From contig NC_080171.1 in NCBI RefSeq assembly GCF_950295315.1, positions 36,811,782 through 36,875,781 of the forward strand: 64,000 nucleotides of DNA. Direction: 5' to 3'. Shown here piece by piece: positions 22,729-35,000 of the stretch. Made by a program: the position numbers and the translations under genes. The stretch's first letter is position 1, and each line of letters starts with the position of its first letter. The notes beneath the pieces are model-generated. The model was not told where the DNA came from, did not search any database, and worked only from the letters and a program-made list of their open reading frames with translations. Source of the DNA: Erinaceus europaeus. Lineage: Eukaryota > Chordata > Mammalia > Eulipotyphla > Erinaceidae.

Positions 22729-23528
22729 ATCCAGATAGAGAGAGAGAAAGGAGAGACGCAATAGTACTAGAATGTCTTCTGGTACTGTTGTCCCCAAAAG
22801 CCTGAGTTGAGGATGGCAAGGGACATATCCTAGATTGATAGTGTTTTAGATGGAGTTAGGAAGAACTTCACAGTGGTTCAAACAACAGACTTGTATCCCA
22901 GAGACATAGAGATCCCAGGGGACTGATCCCTAGAAAAATCTCTTTCTTCTCTCCCACTCCCCCACCATGAACATCATTTATGTTTAGAAAAGCTGAAGCA
23001 TTAGGTTTGTTTCTCTAAGCAGAATTCTGTGTTCCTCCAAATTATTCTTCACAATCTCTTTTTACCTTTCTCTTCTTTCTTTTTTGTCTTAAGAAGATGA
23101 GGTAAGTAGAAACCCCTCCAGACCAATAAGAAGGGGATGTTCAATCTTTGGTTTTGGAAAGAACAGGACACATTTTGGTGTGAATTCAGAACATTTGATA
23201 GACCAAGGTCACCTGTGGCTGTCCCCTGACTGTTGAGAAGATACAGAGGAGGCCTTGTTCTCCAGAAAGAGACGAAAGCAATGTGTTCTGAAAGGGGCTA
23301 GGGGGAGCACTGTCAGGTAACTGTGCATGTGAGCAAGTGGGACTGTGTGTGCATGAGAATGTGTGAAAGTCAGTGTGAGTGAATGTGGAGGTATATGTGT
23401 ATGTTAGTGAAAGTGTGACAGTGTGTGCATGTCTATCAGGATGGGAGAAGAGAGAGAAAATGGTGGGGAGAGGAGAGAAAGGCACAGGAACAACAGAAGT
23501 GGCTGTTTCAATGTAAGACTATTTTTTT
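22729..23528. other. Non-coding stretch with GT-rich tract
   Basis: A possible type D SINE trace lies at 22866-22990. 23300-23440 is an imperfect (GTGTGA/GTATGT)-type tract that makes a His/Thr/Ser-rich minus-strand open frame at 23186-23485, which is not a gene. Confidence 0.5.
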
Positions 23529-24684
23529 TATGTACTTAGTGAAGTTTTTAATTTTTTTTATTTAATAAAGGATTAACTAACAAAACCATAGGGTAGGAGG
23601 GGTACAATTCCACACAATTCCCACCACCCAATCTCCACAACCCCCCCTCCCCTGATAGCTTTCCCGTTCTCTATCTCTCTGGGAGCATGGACCCAGGGTC
23701 ATTGAGGGTTGCAGAAGGTAGAAGGTCTGGCTTCTGTAATTGCTTCCCCGCTGAACATGGGCGTTGACTGGTCGGTCCATACTCCCAATCTGCCTCTCTC
23801 TTTCCCTAGTAGGGTGTGTCTCTGGGGAAGCTGAGCTCCAGGACACATTGGTGGGGTCTTCAATCCAGGGAAGCCTGGCCAGCATCCTGGTGACATCTGG
23901 AACCTGGTGATTGAAAAGAGAGTTAACATACAAAGCCAAACAATTTGTTGAGCAATCATGGACCCAAAGCTTGGAATAGTGGAGAGGAAGTGTTAGGGAG
24001 GTACTCACTGCAAACTCTAGTGTACTTCTGCTTTCAGGTATATATTTTGCAGTAGTTTATGGATACGTGTGCACATAAGCTCTCTTTCACAGAAACTGGT
24101 GTATATCTAGGTTATGGGACTTTGTTAGAAAGTGAACCACCTGAGATGAAATTAGAGTGTACTATAAAAGGAAAGGTCTCACCCGAGTAATGAAGCTGAA
24201 GGGTTGTCATTCCACACGTGAAGTATCTGGACACAGTCTGAGGTGAAGCATGTTGAGGTAGCAATCGTTGCATTGGTTAGGTTGTGATTGGCAGATGCAA
24301 TATTATTTGGTTTGGATTGGGAGATGCATACGGGAAAGTGGGCCCTTTCCAAGGGTTCCAGGACTGGGGGAAGTAGGGGCTCTATAGTGGAGATGTGAGG
24401 TTCCTGCTGTCTTAAGGTTCCAAAAGACAATTGATAGTTAATGTTATCATCACATTATTTGGTAATTGGGTTAACTTTGAAAAGTCCTTTTGTTATGGTT
24501 TGCTGTACAGTATCCAGTATCTTGTATATAGCTGTGCTATTGGATGCTTCTAATCTACTTGGTCTAGGCTTTTGAGAGAGTCCGCATATCAAATACACAG
24601 CCTATATATTAAAAAGATTCAGTTTGTGTTTTGAAAAACTTTGAGACATACAATTGATTTCCCCCCTCATATTAATTAACTACT
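23529..24684 (-). repeat. L1 3' end, short-type 3' UTR
   Basis: Begins with T-rich TTTTTTTTATTTAATAAAGG (tail in sense) and covers the whole short-type UTR up to 'CCCCCCTCATATTAATTAAC', which corresponds to the region just after the ORF2 stop. No ORF2 sequence remains. It reads continuously across the site where jockey-like copy 2 interrupts the 9-13 kb L1, so it serves as an empty-site reference. Confidence 0.88.
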
Positions 24685-24733
24685 GATTTCTAAAATGAAA
24701 ATTATTTGAGGGATAGTTGGAACATAATTTCGG

Positions 24734-25000
24734 GGACCAGGTGGTGGAGCAAATGTTACCATGCTCAAGTACTCATTTTCAAGCCCCAATTCTCCATTTT
24801 CAAGGGGAAGCATCACAAGTGGTGAGCAGTGCTGCATCTCTCTCTCTCTCTCTCCTCCTCTGTCTCTTTCTCCCCTCACAATCTCTCTCTCTTCCTCTTT
24901 CTTCTCAATTTCTGTATATAAAAATGGTCACTAGGAGCAGTTGATTCATAGTGCAGGCACCAAGGCCCAGTGAAAACCCTCGTAGCAATTTAATAAAAGG
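24734..25000 (+). repeat. Type B-like SINE with type A 3' module
   Basis: 24734-24850 has a GGGGACCAGGTGGTGGAGC head and a (TC)n body. 24920-25000 continues with 'AGGAGCAGTTGATTCATAGTGCAGGCACCAAGGCCC', the extra 3' module of long type A SINEs. Either two elements are juxtaposed or the SINE is a chimera. Confidence 0.65.
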
Positions 25001-25049
25001 AGTATGACTTGGCCAAAAGGAAAGAGGACACCTGCCATTTTCATTGTGT

Positions 25050-25420
25050 CTGAAATATGAAGGTATTACACTAAGTGAAATATATCAGACAGAAAAAGAT
25101 AATCATGGTATCACTTAGATGTGAAATTTAAAATGCAAAACATAAAAAAGCAGCATAAAATGGTGGTGGTTAAGGGTAGGGAGAGCAAGAGAGATGCTGT
25201 TTAACGGGACAATCTTGCAACAAGTAGTTAAGAGTCCTAGAGATCAATACACAGAGTAGTGAATATAGACAGCACTACTGTATTATATTCTTTGAACTTG
25301 TTAGGAGACTAGAACTTAATTATTCCAACTTCCCAAAACAAAGGATGAGTAACTAATAGACAGAGATACTAATTATCACTACAATGTAAACCATAACATA
25401 ACAAAATAACTGCATCAAAT
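25050..25420 (+). repeat. Ancient L1M 3' end
   Basis: 'CTAAGTGAAATATATCAGACAGAAAAAGATAATCATGGTATCAC', 'AAAATGGTGGTGGTTAAGGG', 'GAATATAGACAGCACTACTGTATT' follow the order of the old mammalian L1M 3' terminal region. It is unrelated to the younger lineage-specific L1 UTRs in this window. Confidence 0.7.
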
Positions 25421-25799
25421 TCAAAAAGAAAAATTAGAGTTCTCTACTGTAGTGACTACTGAGCATTTGAAAAGTGGATGAACCACATGGAGATGTACTC
25501 TCCAGCATCAAATACAGCATAAAATACATGCTGCACTTCACAGACTTAGTGTGAGGAGAGAAAGTAAATTGTTTCAAATGCTACATTGGTTTGTGCTAAA
25601 AAATCATAGTAGTTTTTTTATATGACTGTCTAAATAAAATATATTCTTATAATTATAACTTTAAAAAAACATTGCTGGGACTTCACTATCTTTCAGATAT
25701 AGCTGCCAGGCTTTACCTGAGTCTTAGGCATAATGAAGCAGATGTAGTCACAGGTAAGCTATCTTGCCAACCTGGCTACTTGTTTATAATGTGAATAAA
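25421..25799. other. Unassigned non-coding stretch
   Basis: No repeat or gene recognised before the SINE at 25815. Confidence 0.5.
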
Positions 25800-25814
25800 G
25801 CTAAGGGAATTTTT

Positions 25815-26103
25815 CTTTCCTTCAAGGTTATTGCTGGGGCTTGGTGCCTGCACTACAGATCCACTGCTCCTGGAGGCCATTTTTCCCATTTTGTTGCCTT
25901 TGTTGTTGTCGTTATTGTTATTGTTGTCATTAATTTGTTGGATAGGACAGAGAGAAATGGAGAGAGGACGGGAGACTGAGAGGAGGAGAGAAAGATAGAC
26001 ACCTGCATATCTGCTTCACTGCTTGTGAAGCAACCCCCCTGAAGGTAGGGGGCCGGGGGCTTGAACCAGAATCCTTGCTCCAGTTCTTGTGCTTAGCCCC
26101 CCC
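25815..26103 (-). repeat. Type A SINE (long form) with perfect 15-bp duplication
   Basis: Minus strand, including the extra 3' module. The head is shortened. GCTAAGGGAATTTTT occurs at 25800-25814 and 26104-26118, a perfect target-site duplication, so this is a complete insertion of its (5'-shortened) transcript. Confidence 0.93.
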
Positions 26104-26161
26104 GCTAAGGGAATTTTTAATGACATGTGTGGCTCAAATCACTTTCTACTGGACAATATCT

Positions 26162-26221
26162 ATTTATTTTATTTTTTAATTTAATTTACTTGATAGGACC
26201 AAGAAACTGAGAGGGTAAAGG

Positions 26222-26260
<39 letters not shown>

Positions 26261-26388
26261 TGACACCTGCATTACTGTCTCAGTGCTAGTAAAGCTTTCT
26301 CCCTGCAGCTGGGGGTTGGGGACTTTAACTTGAGTCCTCAAACACTGGAACATATATGCTCAACCAGGTGTGCCACAATCTGGCCCAA
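26162..26388 (-). repeat. Type B SINE with (GA)n expansion
   Basis: Minus-strand type B containing an uninterrupted GA dinucleotide tract around 26226-26258. TGGACAATATCT (26150-26161) and TGGACAGTACCT (26389-26400) agree at 10 of 12 positions as a decayed duplication. Confidence 0.85.
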
Positions 26389-26541
26389 TGGACAGTACCT
26401 CTTTAAAGCTCTCAGTCCCTGATGCGTGTATAAGAATGGGGAAGGAGTTTTGGAGGAAGCACTGAGAATTTTCTTTCTTTTTGTGTACATATATGTAATT
26501 CTTTGATTTTAGCATCCTAATCTTCTTGAAACTTCTTGCTT

Positions 26542-26626
26542 TTGGGTTGTTGGAAAAGTCATGACAGATCTTTATTTTTGCAGAGAAAACCAGAAAAAAT
26601 ACATCATGACTTTTCTAACAACCCAA
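26542..26626. mobile_element. Mariner-like MITE, 85 bp
   Basis: Two 23-bp terminal inverted repeats, TTGGGTTGTTGGAAAAGTCA... at 26542-26564 and its reverse complement at 26604-26626, differ at one base. The right side is followed by TATA; the left TA expected of a Tc1/mariner insertion is not present (CT/T). Size and organisation resemble human MADE1, an 80-bp derivative of a mariner. No transposase is encoded, so it would have been moved in trans. Assignment to mariner rests on the TIR start and length. Confidence 0.75.
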
Positions 26627-27537
26627 TATACCACCGCCAACCCCAGTAAAACGACACATTCCAGAAAGGATTATGGTTGCCATTTCTCTATGTCCTCTAG
26701 CCCTGAAAAGAAAATATATTTATTTATAAGATGCTTACACTTTGTAGCTCTGTTAAGTTTCTTTAAATGCAGGTAAAGGACTGGTTCTGTGATTGAGCAC
26801 AAAATAAAAGCTACTCCTTTATGCCATCTTCCAAACAGGTGGTATTATGTGCCAGGTTATTTATAAAGGAAGTCCAGAGCCCAGGAAAGGCAAAAAGAGA
26901 GGTAGAAAGACAGGGAGGTAGGGAAGATAGTGAGTAAGAGAGAGAAAGAGAAATTAAAGAAAAAAGAAATCCTTGGTTTCTTCTGGAGCATACAGAGCGG
27001 ATATCTGGTGCCAGTGTAGCTCATTATCTAAATCCTTTGTAATTATTCTAGCACTACTGTTAAAGATTAAAGTGGTTATATTATTAATGGTATCTTCTTG
27101 TATTTGTGTAGGTTCTTCTACCTTCAAAGGTATATCCTCAGCTATCATTTGATCTCTTATGATGATTCTCATGACTTAGGTGGTTTTATTCCTACTTGTA
27201 AATGAGGAGATGAGCTTTCAAAGAATAATCAGTTAGAATCAAGGTTTGATTCACACTTTAGTCTTGAAATGGACTCTAGTAGTCTCCTCTCTCTATTTCT
27301 TTCATATTTATGGCTTGGTTGGTTTCACTTAAAAGTACCTTACAGTGTTTTTGCCTCCCAGCTCTGTAAGATTTATATGGTAAGAATTAATAAGCTTGGA
27401 GTAGGAGAGAAGACCTCACTAAGGTCACTGGTCATAGCTGTGTCACTTGAAATGAGTTGTTTCGCCCATGACTATAGGTGTAATATAGATGTAATTACTA
27501 GAAAGGACTAACTGTGAGCAAGTAGAGGATTATCAGG
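26627..27537. other. Mostly unassigned, with a MIR-like trace
   Basis: 'CTTGTAAATGAGGAGATGAGCTTTCAAAGA' at 27193-27222 resembles the MIR core. Nothing else is recognised. The small open frames at 26561-26776 and 27269-27511 lack support. Confidence 0.45.
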
Positions 27538-27724
27538 ACAGTGGTCCCCATACAGCTAGTGGCAGAATCACGTGGGAGATGTGTTAAATTCAGTCATCCC
27601 ATCTTCAGAGTTTCTCATTCTGTAACTCTAGGGTAGGCTATGTCTGACTGATCATTAGTGCTTCTAGGTAGTTCCCAAGTGATGCTGGTGCTATTGGTTT
27701 AAGGATCACATGTAGAGAATTGCT
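27538..27724 (+). repeat. MER5A-like hAT element, second copy
   Basis: 'CAGTGGTCCCCATACAGC', 'GGCAGAATCACGTGGGAG', 'AGAGTTTCTCATTCTGTAACTCTAGGG', 'GTTCCCAAGTGATGCTGGTGCT' are in MER5A order. Independent of the copy at 7377. Confidence 0.75.
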
Positions 27725-29828
27725 ATTTTAGAACTGTTTGCTTTGCTACAAGGTCAGAAACTCCTAGATAGGGTATAGAAATGCAGTGATTGAAAGTGGA
27801 TATTTAGAAGTTAAACTAAATTTTCTCTTATGATGTTCTAGAACCAAGACACCTTATTTTTGAATTTATAGAGTAGAGGAATTCAGGAAATTGGGTCAAA
27901 AGGTAGTGGGAAGTAGATGACAACACACAAATAGAGGAGACAGAGAGAAAAAGAGATTGATTTGAACAAAGAACCTCTGATAGTCAACTTACCAGAGAAG
28001 AGCAAATCAATACCACAGTTTCCTGGTGTACACATATTAAGAATCATCAAACAATAAAAGGTCATTAGTTAGCAATTTAAATGTTTGCAGTGTTTCCCCT
28101 AAGAAGGGAAATTATCATTTATCATCACAATTGGAGTCACTGAAAATGTCTAAATACACAGTTATCCAAAATTGGCAGTGTAAGCAGAATCTCTTGCCTC
28201 TCCAAATTGTGTGATCAAGCACTAGGACTTCAAAATAGCCTTTTACATTCAATTCTAAAAATGGAATTGCAATTCAAGGGATGCAATTAACTAGAGATCT
28301 TCAGATACATGATGTTCATGTTACGTAAATAAAATAGATAAGCCTACTACCTTTTTCTTCTCTTTCCTATACAGATGAGGTTCCTAACCATATTTTAGAA
28401 ATGTCCTCTCTTATCTTCATTTTTTCCCTTCTCACAGTTCTCATATGTTTTGTATTCACCATATTATGCTTTTCTTTTTCAACTTTTTAAAGACACAGTG
28501 AAATGGCAAATATTGCATAACCTGGTCAAAAATTAAATTACTCAAGGCACATGCAGATAAATCCTTGCTTTAAGAAAACTACTCTCGTTTCAAATCTGAG
28601 ACAAGTGAAAATTTCAGCCAAATGGCTTTTGAGGCACTAAGTTGTTCATTGTGACAGAGTGAAACAGTTGGATAATTATAAAGCAGTGTGTCACTTCTGA
28701 GAGTAATTTTCCACTAACAAGAGAGTAGGGAGCTGGTTTTTACAGGAAGAGCTTTCTGATTCAATGGTTTGGGGCAAAGAAATAAAGTGGTGTCTGGCTC
28801 CTGGTTATCATGAATAGATACCTAAATACACATTGCCCACATTTGCACGGTCTCAGCATGATTTTGCAATGAGCCTTTCTTTTTGTCCTGCTCAGTTAAA
28901 AGTTGGAAGGAGTGCAGCAGTAGAAAGCTATGGCTAGCACATTTTTTTATGGGTAAAATTTATAGAGTAATGTATCTACTTTTGGCATGACTATTGTTAA
29001 ACCTGGAGATCAAGCAAAGTGACAGTGAGTATATTGCTTTATCAATTGAATTCGTTCAAGTGAAAAATGCTGATCAGGCCAGGCCTATCCCTTGGGTGCA
29101 GAAACCCTACTTCAACTCTTGAATGGTCGATACATAAAAGTCAAATTCATTATAATTTGTAGTTTTTTTTTTTCTTGAAGAAGCACACAGTTCTGAGTAC
29201 ATCAATATCAACTCTTAAATCCACATTGGATGGAGAGGGTACAGCACAGTAATTCAATCTCTTTACACTTAATATGGTCAGGAAGGGAGAATGAAAACAG
29301 CCTCTTGTAAAATGATGGAAAAAACAGGATGCAATCACTCTGATGGAGCAGTGCAAAGGAGTCATTTTACACCGTCCGTTACCAGGGCAACAAAATACAG
29401 TGAGCCCTATATATCTAACAGGTGACATTTTAGCTAAGAAATTGCTTCTTTGGTATTTTTTCTGTCTATGAAAAACAATGTTACCAGCGTTTTCACTTGT
29501 CATGTACTATAGGGCAACATATTCCTGCTGACAGACCCATAATGGAAAAATCGAGCAGTTAAATAGTATTACAGTCTAACTTTTGGGATACATGTTAATA
29601 TGCTCTTTAAAGAGATTTCAGACATTTTCAAACACCCTGGAGATTCAAGGGACTGGAACTCTGCATACACATATTTACTCAACTTGATTTTTAAGTAAGG
29701 AAAAAGTACTTAATTGTGCTGTTAGAGCATGACACTTCCAAGAAAGGTAAGTAATAAAATTGTTTGCTATCATGGTGATCACTAATTTGGACAATCTAAC
29801 ATTATGTTATGCCCACAGTCCTTTATTA
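27725..29828. other. Repeat-poor non-coding stretch
   Basis: The longest part of the window in which I recognise no lineage-specific repeat. No supported open frame; the 117-codon minus-strand frame at 29150-29503 has no recognisable domain. Absence of insertions could reflect chance or constraint. This is the first place to look for conserved non-coding sequence. Confidence 0.4.
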
Positions 29829-29978
29829 AGAAAAATAAAAAGTCCTGGAACATGGTAACAGAGGAAGGTCTAGTGGGAATTGTATTGCTATGTGGAAAAC
29901 TGAGAAATGTTATGCATGTACAACTATTGTATTTTACTGTCAACTGTAAACCATTAATCCCTCAATAAATAAACTAAA
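29829..29978 (+). repeat. Unidentified retroposed 3' end
   Basis: 'GTGGGAATTGTATTGCTATGTGG ... ACTATTGTATTTTACTGTCAACTG ... CCTCAATAAATAAACTAAAAAAATAAG' has an AATAAA signal and an A-rich end, so it looks like the 3' end of a retroposed RNA. I recall similar sequence as a repeat but cannot name the family. Confidence 0.4.
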
Positions 29979-30469
29979 AAAATAAGAAACAAAAGTGAAA
30001 ATAGAAATGATCAATAGTCTATCTCTTTCAACTGGTCCTATATTGAGTAGTTACTACCAAAACGGTAGAACATGGGGAAATTAATTCTTCAAGAATACAA
30101 CTGTTTTCTTAAGCACCTGGTAGATATAATCATTTCCTCCACAGATTCATGCAGTACAGTCATTATAATGTATGCATTAATTTCCTCTTGGACTTTGTTT
30201 TATTGCCTACCTAAGGATTTTGTTCCTGTCCCAAAGTTACTCCACTTCTTCTAGGGTTAGATTTCAAAAATTGTTAAAAGTTGTGACTGGCTCATTATTT
30301 TGTTTTTCATGTTTTTATTTCAGGACCACTTATATGTAAGTACTGGAAACTAGGAGCTAGAGTTTGCAAATACTATAAACCAATGTTCAAGGAATACCAG
30401 AAGTGGCAGGATGAGGTAAAAATGAAAACACAAATTTCCTAATGCTAGGCTTAAGGCCCTTTAAGTCAC
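29979..30469. other. Unassigned non-coding stretch
   Basis: AT-rich sequence with no gene or repeat that I can support. Confidence 0.45.
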
Positions 30470-30590
30470 TGCAACTCAGGTGTTTACTAAGTAGCTGATA
30501 TGTGCTCAGCCTTCTAGAACACAAAATTGAATAAAACACAACACAGTCTGTTAGGAGTCTACAATTGGGTAGAGGTGATTGGGTAGGCTA
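30470..30590 (+). repeat. L2-like fragment
   Basis: 'GTTTACTAAGTAGCTGATATGTGCTCAGCC ... AAAATTGAATAAAACACAACACAGTC ... GAGTCTACAATTGGG' follows the L2 3' end order (TACTATGTGCCAGGCACTG ... GAACAAAACAGAC ... GGAGCTTACATTCTAG). Confidence 0.55.
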
Positions 30591-30832
30591 AATACTCTAA
30601 TGAAGATATGATTAAAATGTTGTTGGGAAACAGGTGGGAAAATTCCTTTTTAAAGCAAAGGCTATATTCTAATCATGTCACAATTTGTTCTTGATTATAA
30701 CTAAACTGCCCAATTATGAGATTCAAACAGGAAGTGACAGATAAGACAGTTAAACGTTCAGAAATACCTTTTATTTTTGTTACTGTAGAAAATACATGAA
30801 CGACAGCAACAAAAAGCTATGATAATGCTTTT

Positions 30833-31053
30833 GTTCATTTAGGTTGCTATAACAAAAATGCCCTAGACAGATTTTAAACAACAAAAATTTCATTCATACA
30901 GTTCTGGCGGCTAGAAGTCTGCGTTTTTGGAGGCTGTCATTTATGAACGTTCTTTTCTCATGATCTGATAACCTTCCAATGGCCTAGTTCCTCATGTCAT
31001 CACATAGGGGATTTCACCATATGAATTTTGAGGGAATACATTCAGTCTATTCA
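30833..31053 (-). repeat. ERVL-MaLR LTR relic (MLT1-like)
   Basis: 'TTTAGGTTGCTATAACAAAAATGCC', 'CAGTTCTGGCGGCTAGAAGTC', and at the far end 'TATGAATTTTGAGGGAATACATTCAG' match MLT1-type LTRs in antisense. Central part deleted. Confidence 0.7.
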
Positions 31054-31063
31054 CCATCCTGAT

Positions 31064-31197
31064 TATTTATTTATTTATTTATTTTAACCAGAGCACTGCT
31101 TAGCATTGGCTTATGGTAGTGTGAGGGATTGAACCTGGGACTTGAGAGCCTCAAACATAAAAGTCTCTTTGCATAACCATTATGCTGTACCCCCACC
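31064..31197 (-). repeat. Type D SINE with perfect 10-bp duplication
   Basis: Minus-strand type D flanked by CCATCCTGAT at 31054-31063 and 31198-31207. Inserted at the very end of the MaLR relic. Confidence 0.88.
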
Positions 31198-31371
31198 CCA
31201 TCCTGATCATTTTTAAATGTACAGTTCAAAAGTATTCATATTGTTGTGAAACAGATCTTTATACACTTTTTTTTATCCTGAAAATCTCAAACTGTATATG
31301 CACTAAACAAGTCCATTTCATTACTCCTTTTCCTAAGCTCTGGAAATCATCCTTTAACTTTCTCCCTTTCT

Positions 31372-31605
31372 TTTTAAAAATATTTTATTCTTCAATATAT
31401 TCTATTTATTTATTTATTGGATATTAGATAAAGATAGAGAAAAATAAAGAGAGAAGGAAAAGACATTGAGGGAGAGAGAAATTACCTACAGCATATCTAA
31501 ACATCTGTGAAACTTTCCTCTTGCAGGTGGAGACTGTAGGTTTGAACATGGGTCCTTGAACATTATAACATGTGCAGTTAGCCAGGTGTACCAATGCCTG
31601 GCACT
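31372..31605 (-). repeat. Type B SINE
   Basis: Minus-strand type B with CTTGCAGGTGGAGACTG and CCAGGTGTACCAATGCC head sequence; T-rich tail at 31372-31425. Confidence 0.8.
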
Positions 31606-32039
31606 TTCATCTATTTTTGTTCCTATGAACTTGATTATATATATACTATTATATATGTGAGGGCCCCCTCCCCCTTCTTCAGGTTAACCGAAATTAACTG
31701 TTACTGTCTTTTCCATTGTTAGGTGACTGTGTGTTCTATCCAGTGAGGATATTTTGGTGAAGAAATCTGACTCAGAGTGGACTCTTTGTGTGTATCTCTC
31801 TTATCTACTTCCCTTTTAACTCTTGCTATACCTAGAATTTATAGTGGACAGTAGATTTGCATAATTGTCTATTCTTGCTTTCCCTTTTTTCCTTTCTCTT
31901 TCTCTTTCATTTGGATTTGGTTGCTATTTATTCTTGGACTGGAGGTGTTGTTTGGCTAACTGGTATTTATTAAACTGCATCAATCCCTGCTTCAGTTACT
32001 ACTGTGGTAATATCTGAGGTCGGTTACTGCATTTTTCAT
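31606..32039. other. Unassigned sequence upstream of an L1
   Basis: Contains a GGGCCCCCTCCCCC block and pyrimidine-rich tracts. I cannot match it to the other L1 parts in this window, although a position directly 5' of L1 ORF2 leaves open that it is an inverted or diverged L1 segment. Confidence 0.35.
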
Positions 32040-35000
32040 AAAGGTATTTAGTATAGCAGCAGTAAACTTTAAATTAAATAAAGTAATAAAAGATAGGCAA
32101 GGCCATTACATAATGATTAGAGGATCAATCAGCCAAGAAGACTTAACAATTATTAGCATCTATGCACCCAGTGAGGGCCCATTTAAATACATCAAACACC
32201 TACTGAAAGAACTACAAAAATACATCAATAGTAATAAAATAATAATGGGAGACTTTAACACCCAATCTCACACTTAGACAGATCAACGAAGCAGAGAATC
32301 AACAAAGAAACAAGAGAAATGAAAAGAAGGACAGACTAACCTCCTGGATATTTTCAGAGTTCTTCACCACAAAAAACTGGAATACACATTCTTTTTAAAT
32401 CCACACAACACATACTCAAGGATAGACCACGTGTTAGACCACAAAGATAGCATCAACAAATTCAAGAGCATTGAAATCATCCCAAGTATCTTCTCAGACC
32501 ACAGTGGAGTAAAGCTAACATTTAACAACAAACAGAAAATTACTAAAAGACACAGAATTTGGAAACTAAACAACATACTGCTTAAGAACCACTGGGTCAG
32601 AAAGACACTCAAGAAAGAAATTCAAACGATCCTGGAAACAAATGAAAATGAAGACACAAGCTATCATAATATTGGGGACAAAGCTAATGCAGTATTGAGA
32701 GGGAAACTCATAGCCATACAATCACATATTAAACAACAAGAAAAAGCTTAAACGACCTTACTGCACACCTTAAGGACTTAGAGGAAGAAGAACAAAGGAA
32801 TCCTAAAGTAACCATAAGGACAGAAATCACTAAAACTAGAGCAGAAATAAACAACATCAAAAATAAGAGAACCATAAAAAAGATCAATGAAGCCAAATGT
32901 TGGTTCCTTGAAAAATTAACAAACCCCTAGCCAGACTCAGTAAAAAACAAAAAATAGAGAGGACTCAAATAAACAGAATTGTAAATGATAGAAAAGATAT
33001 CACAACTGACACCACAGAAATCCAGAAAATCATGTGAAACTTCTATGAAGAACTATAGGCCACAAAGCTAGAGAATCTGGAAGAAATGGAAAAAATCCTA
33101 GAAACATATGCCCTGCAAAAACTGAACCAAGAAGAAATAAAAAACCTAAATGCACCAATCACAGACAAATAAATAGAAACAGTTATTAAGAATTTCCCCA
33201 ACAACAAAAGTCCTGGACCAGATGGCTTCACAAACGAATTCTACAAAACCTTCAGGAAACATACTTCTAAAGCTTTTCAACAAAATCGAAGAAACAGAAC
33301 ACTCCGTTCCACCTTCTATCAGGCCAACATCACCCTGATACCAAAAGAAGAGAGGGACAGAACAAAAAAGGAAAACGACAGACCAATATCTCTGATGAAC
33401 ATAGATGCAAAAATATTAAACAAGATCCTCACCAACTGGATACAGCAGCATATCAAAAAGATTGTTCATCACGACCAAGTGGGATTTATCCCAGGAATGC
33501 AAGGCTAGTTCAACATCCATAGGTCAATCAATGTCATTCACTACATCAATAAAAGCAAAGCCAAAAACCACATGATTATCTCAATAGATGCAGGGACAGA
33601 TTTTGACAAAATTCAACACCCATTCATGCTCAAAACACTACAAAAAATGGGAATTAATGGGAAATTCCTCAAGATAGTTGAATCCATATATAGCAAACCT
33701 ACAGCCAACATCATACTCAATGGACAGAAGCTGAAAGCATTTCTCCCTCAGATCGGGGACTAGACAGGGCTGTCGACTGTCACCACTACTCTTCAACATA
33801 GTATGGAAATTCTTGCCATAGCAATCAGGCAAGTGAAAGGAATCAAAGGAATACAGATTGGAAGGGAAGAAGTCAAGCTCTCACTATTTGCAAATGATAT
33901 GATAGTATACATAGAAAAACCTAAAGAATCCAGTAGAAAACTACTGGAAGTTATTAGGCAACATAGCAAGGTGTCAGGCTACAAAATCAATGTACAAAAA
34001 TCAGTGGCATTTCTCTATGCAAACACTAAATCTGAAGAAGAAGACATCCAGAAATCCCTCCCATTCGCTGTTGCAGCAAAGTCGATAAAAGATCTAGGAA
34101 TGAAGCTGACCAGAGAAGTGAAAGACTTGTATACTGAAAACTAAGGGTCACTATTCAAGGAAATAGAAACTGATACCAAGAAATGGAAAGACATCCCATT
34201 CTCATGGATCGGAAGAATAAATATCATCAAAATGAATATTCTCTCCAGAGCCATATACAAATTTAATGTGATACCCATCAAAGTTCCACAAAACTTCTTT
34301 AAGAGAATAGAATAAAAACTACAATCATTTATTTGGAACCAGAAAACACCTAATGTCAAAACAATCATGAGGAAAGGAAATGGAAATGGAGGTATCACAT
34401 TCCCAGATCTCAAACTACATTATAAGACCATCATCATAAATACAGCCTGGTACTGGAACAAAAATAGGCACACAGACTAGTGGAACAGAATTGAAAGCCC
34501 AGAACTAAACCCCAGTAATATGACCCAGTAATTCCTCTCCTGGGGATATATATAAGGACTCCATAACACCCAAATAAAAAGATATGTGTACATCTATGTT
34601 TATAGCAGCACAATTCATTAATAGCTAAAACCTGGAAGCAACCCAGGTGCCCAACAACAGATGAGTGGCTGAGAAAGCTGTGGTATATATACACAATGGA
34701 ATACTATAAAGCTATTAAGAACAAAGAACCCACATTCTCTGACCCATCTTGGATGGAGCTAGGAGAAATTATGTTAAGTTAGCTAAGTCAGAAAGATAAA
34801 GACAGGGAGTCGGGCGGCATTGCAGCGAGTTGAGTGCACGTGGCACAAAGCGCAAGGGTTGGCTAAGGATACCAGTTCGAGCTCCCAGCTCCCCACCTGC
34901 AGGGGAGTCTCTTCGCAGGCAGTGAAGTGGGTCTGCAGGTGTCTGTCTTTCTCTCCCCCTCTCTGTCTTACCCTTCTCTCTCCATTTCTCTCTGTCCTAT

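Noticed and set aside
23186..23485. His/Thr-rich minus-strand frame
   Set aside because: Product of an imperfect GT-rich tract.
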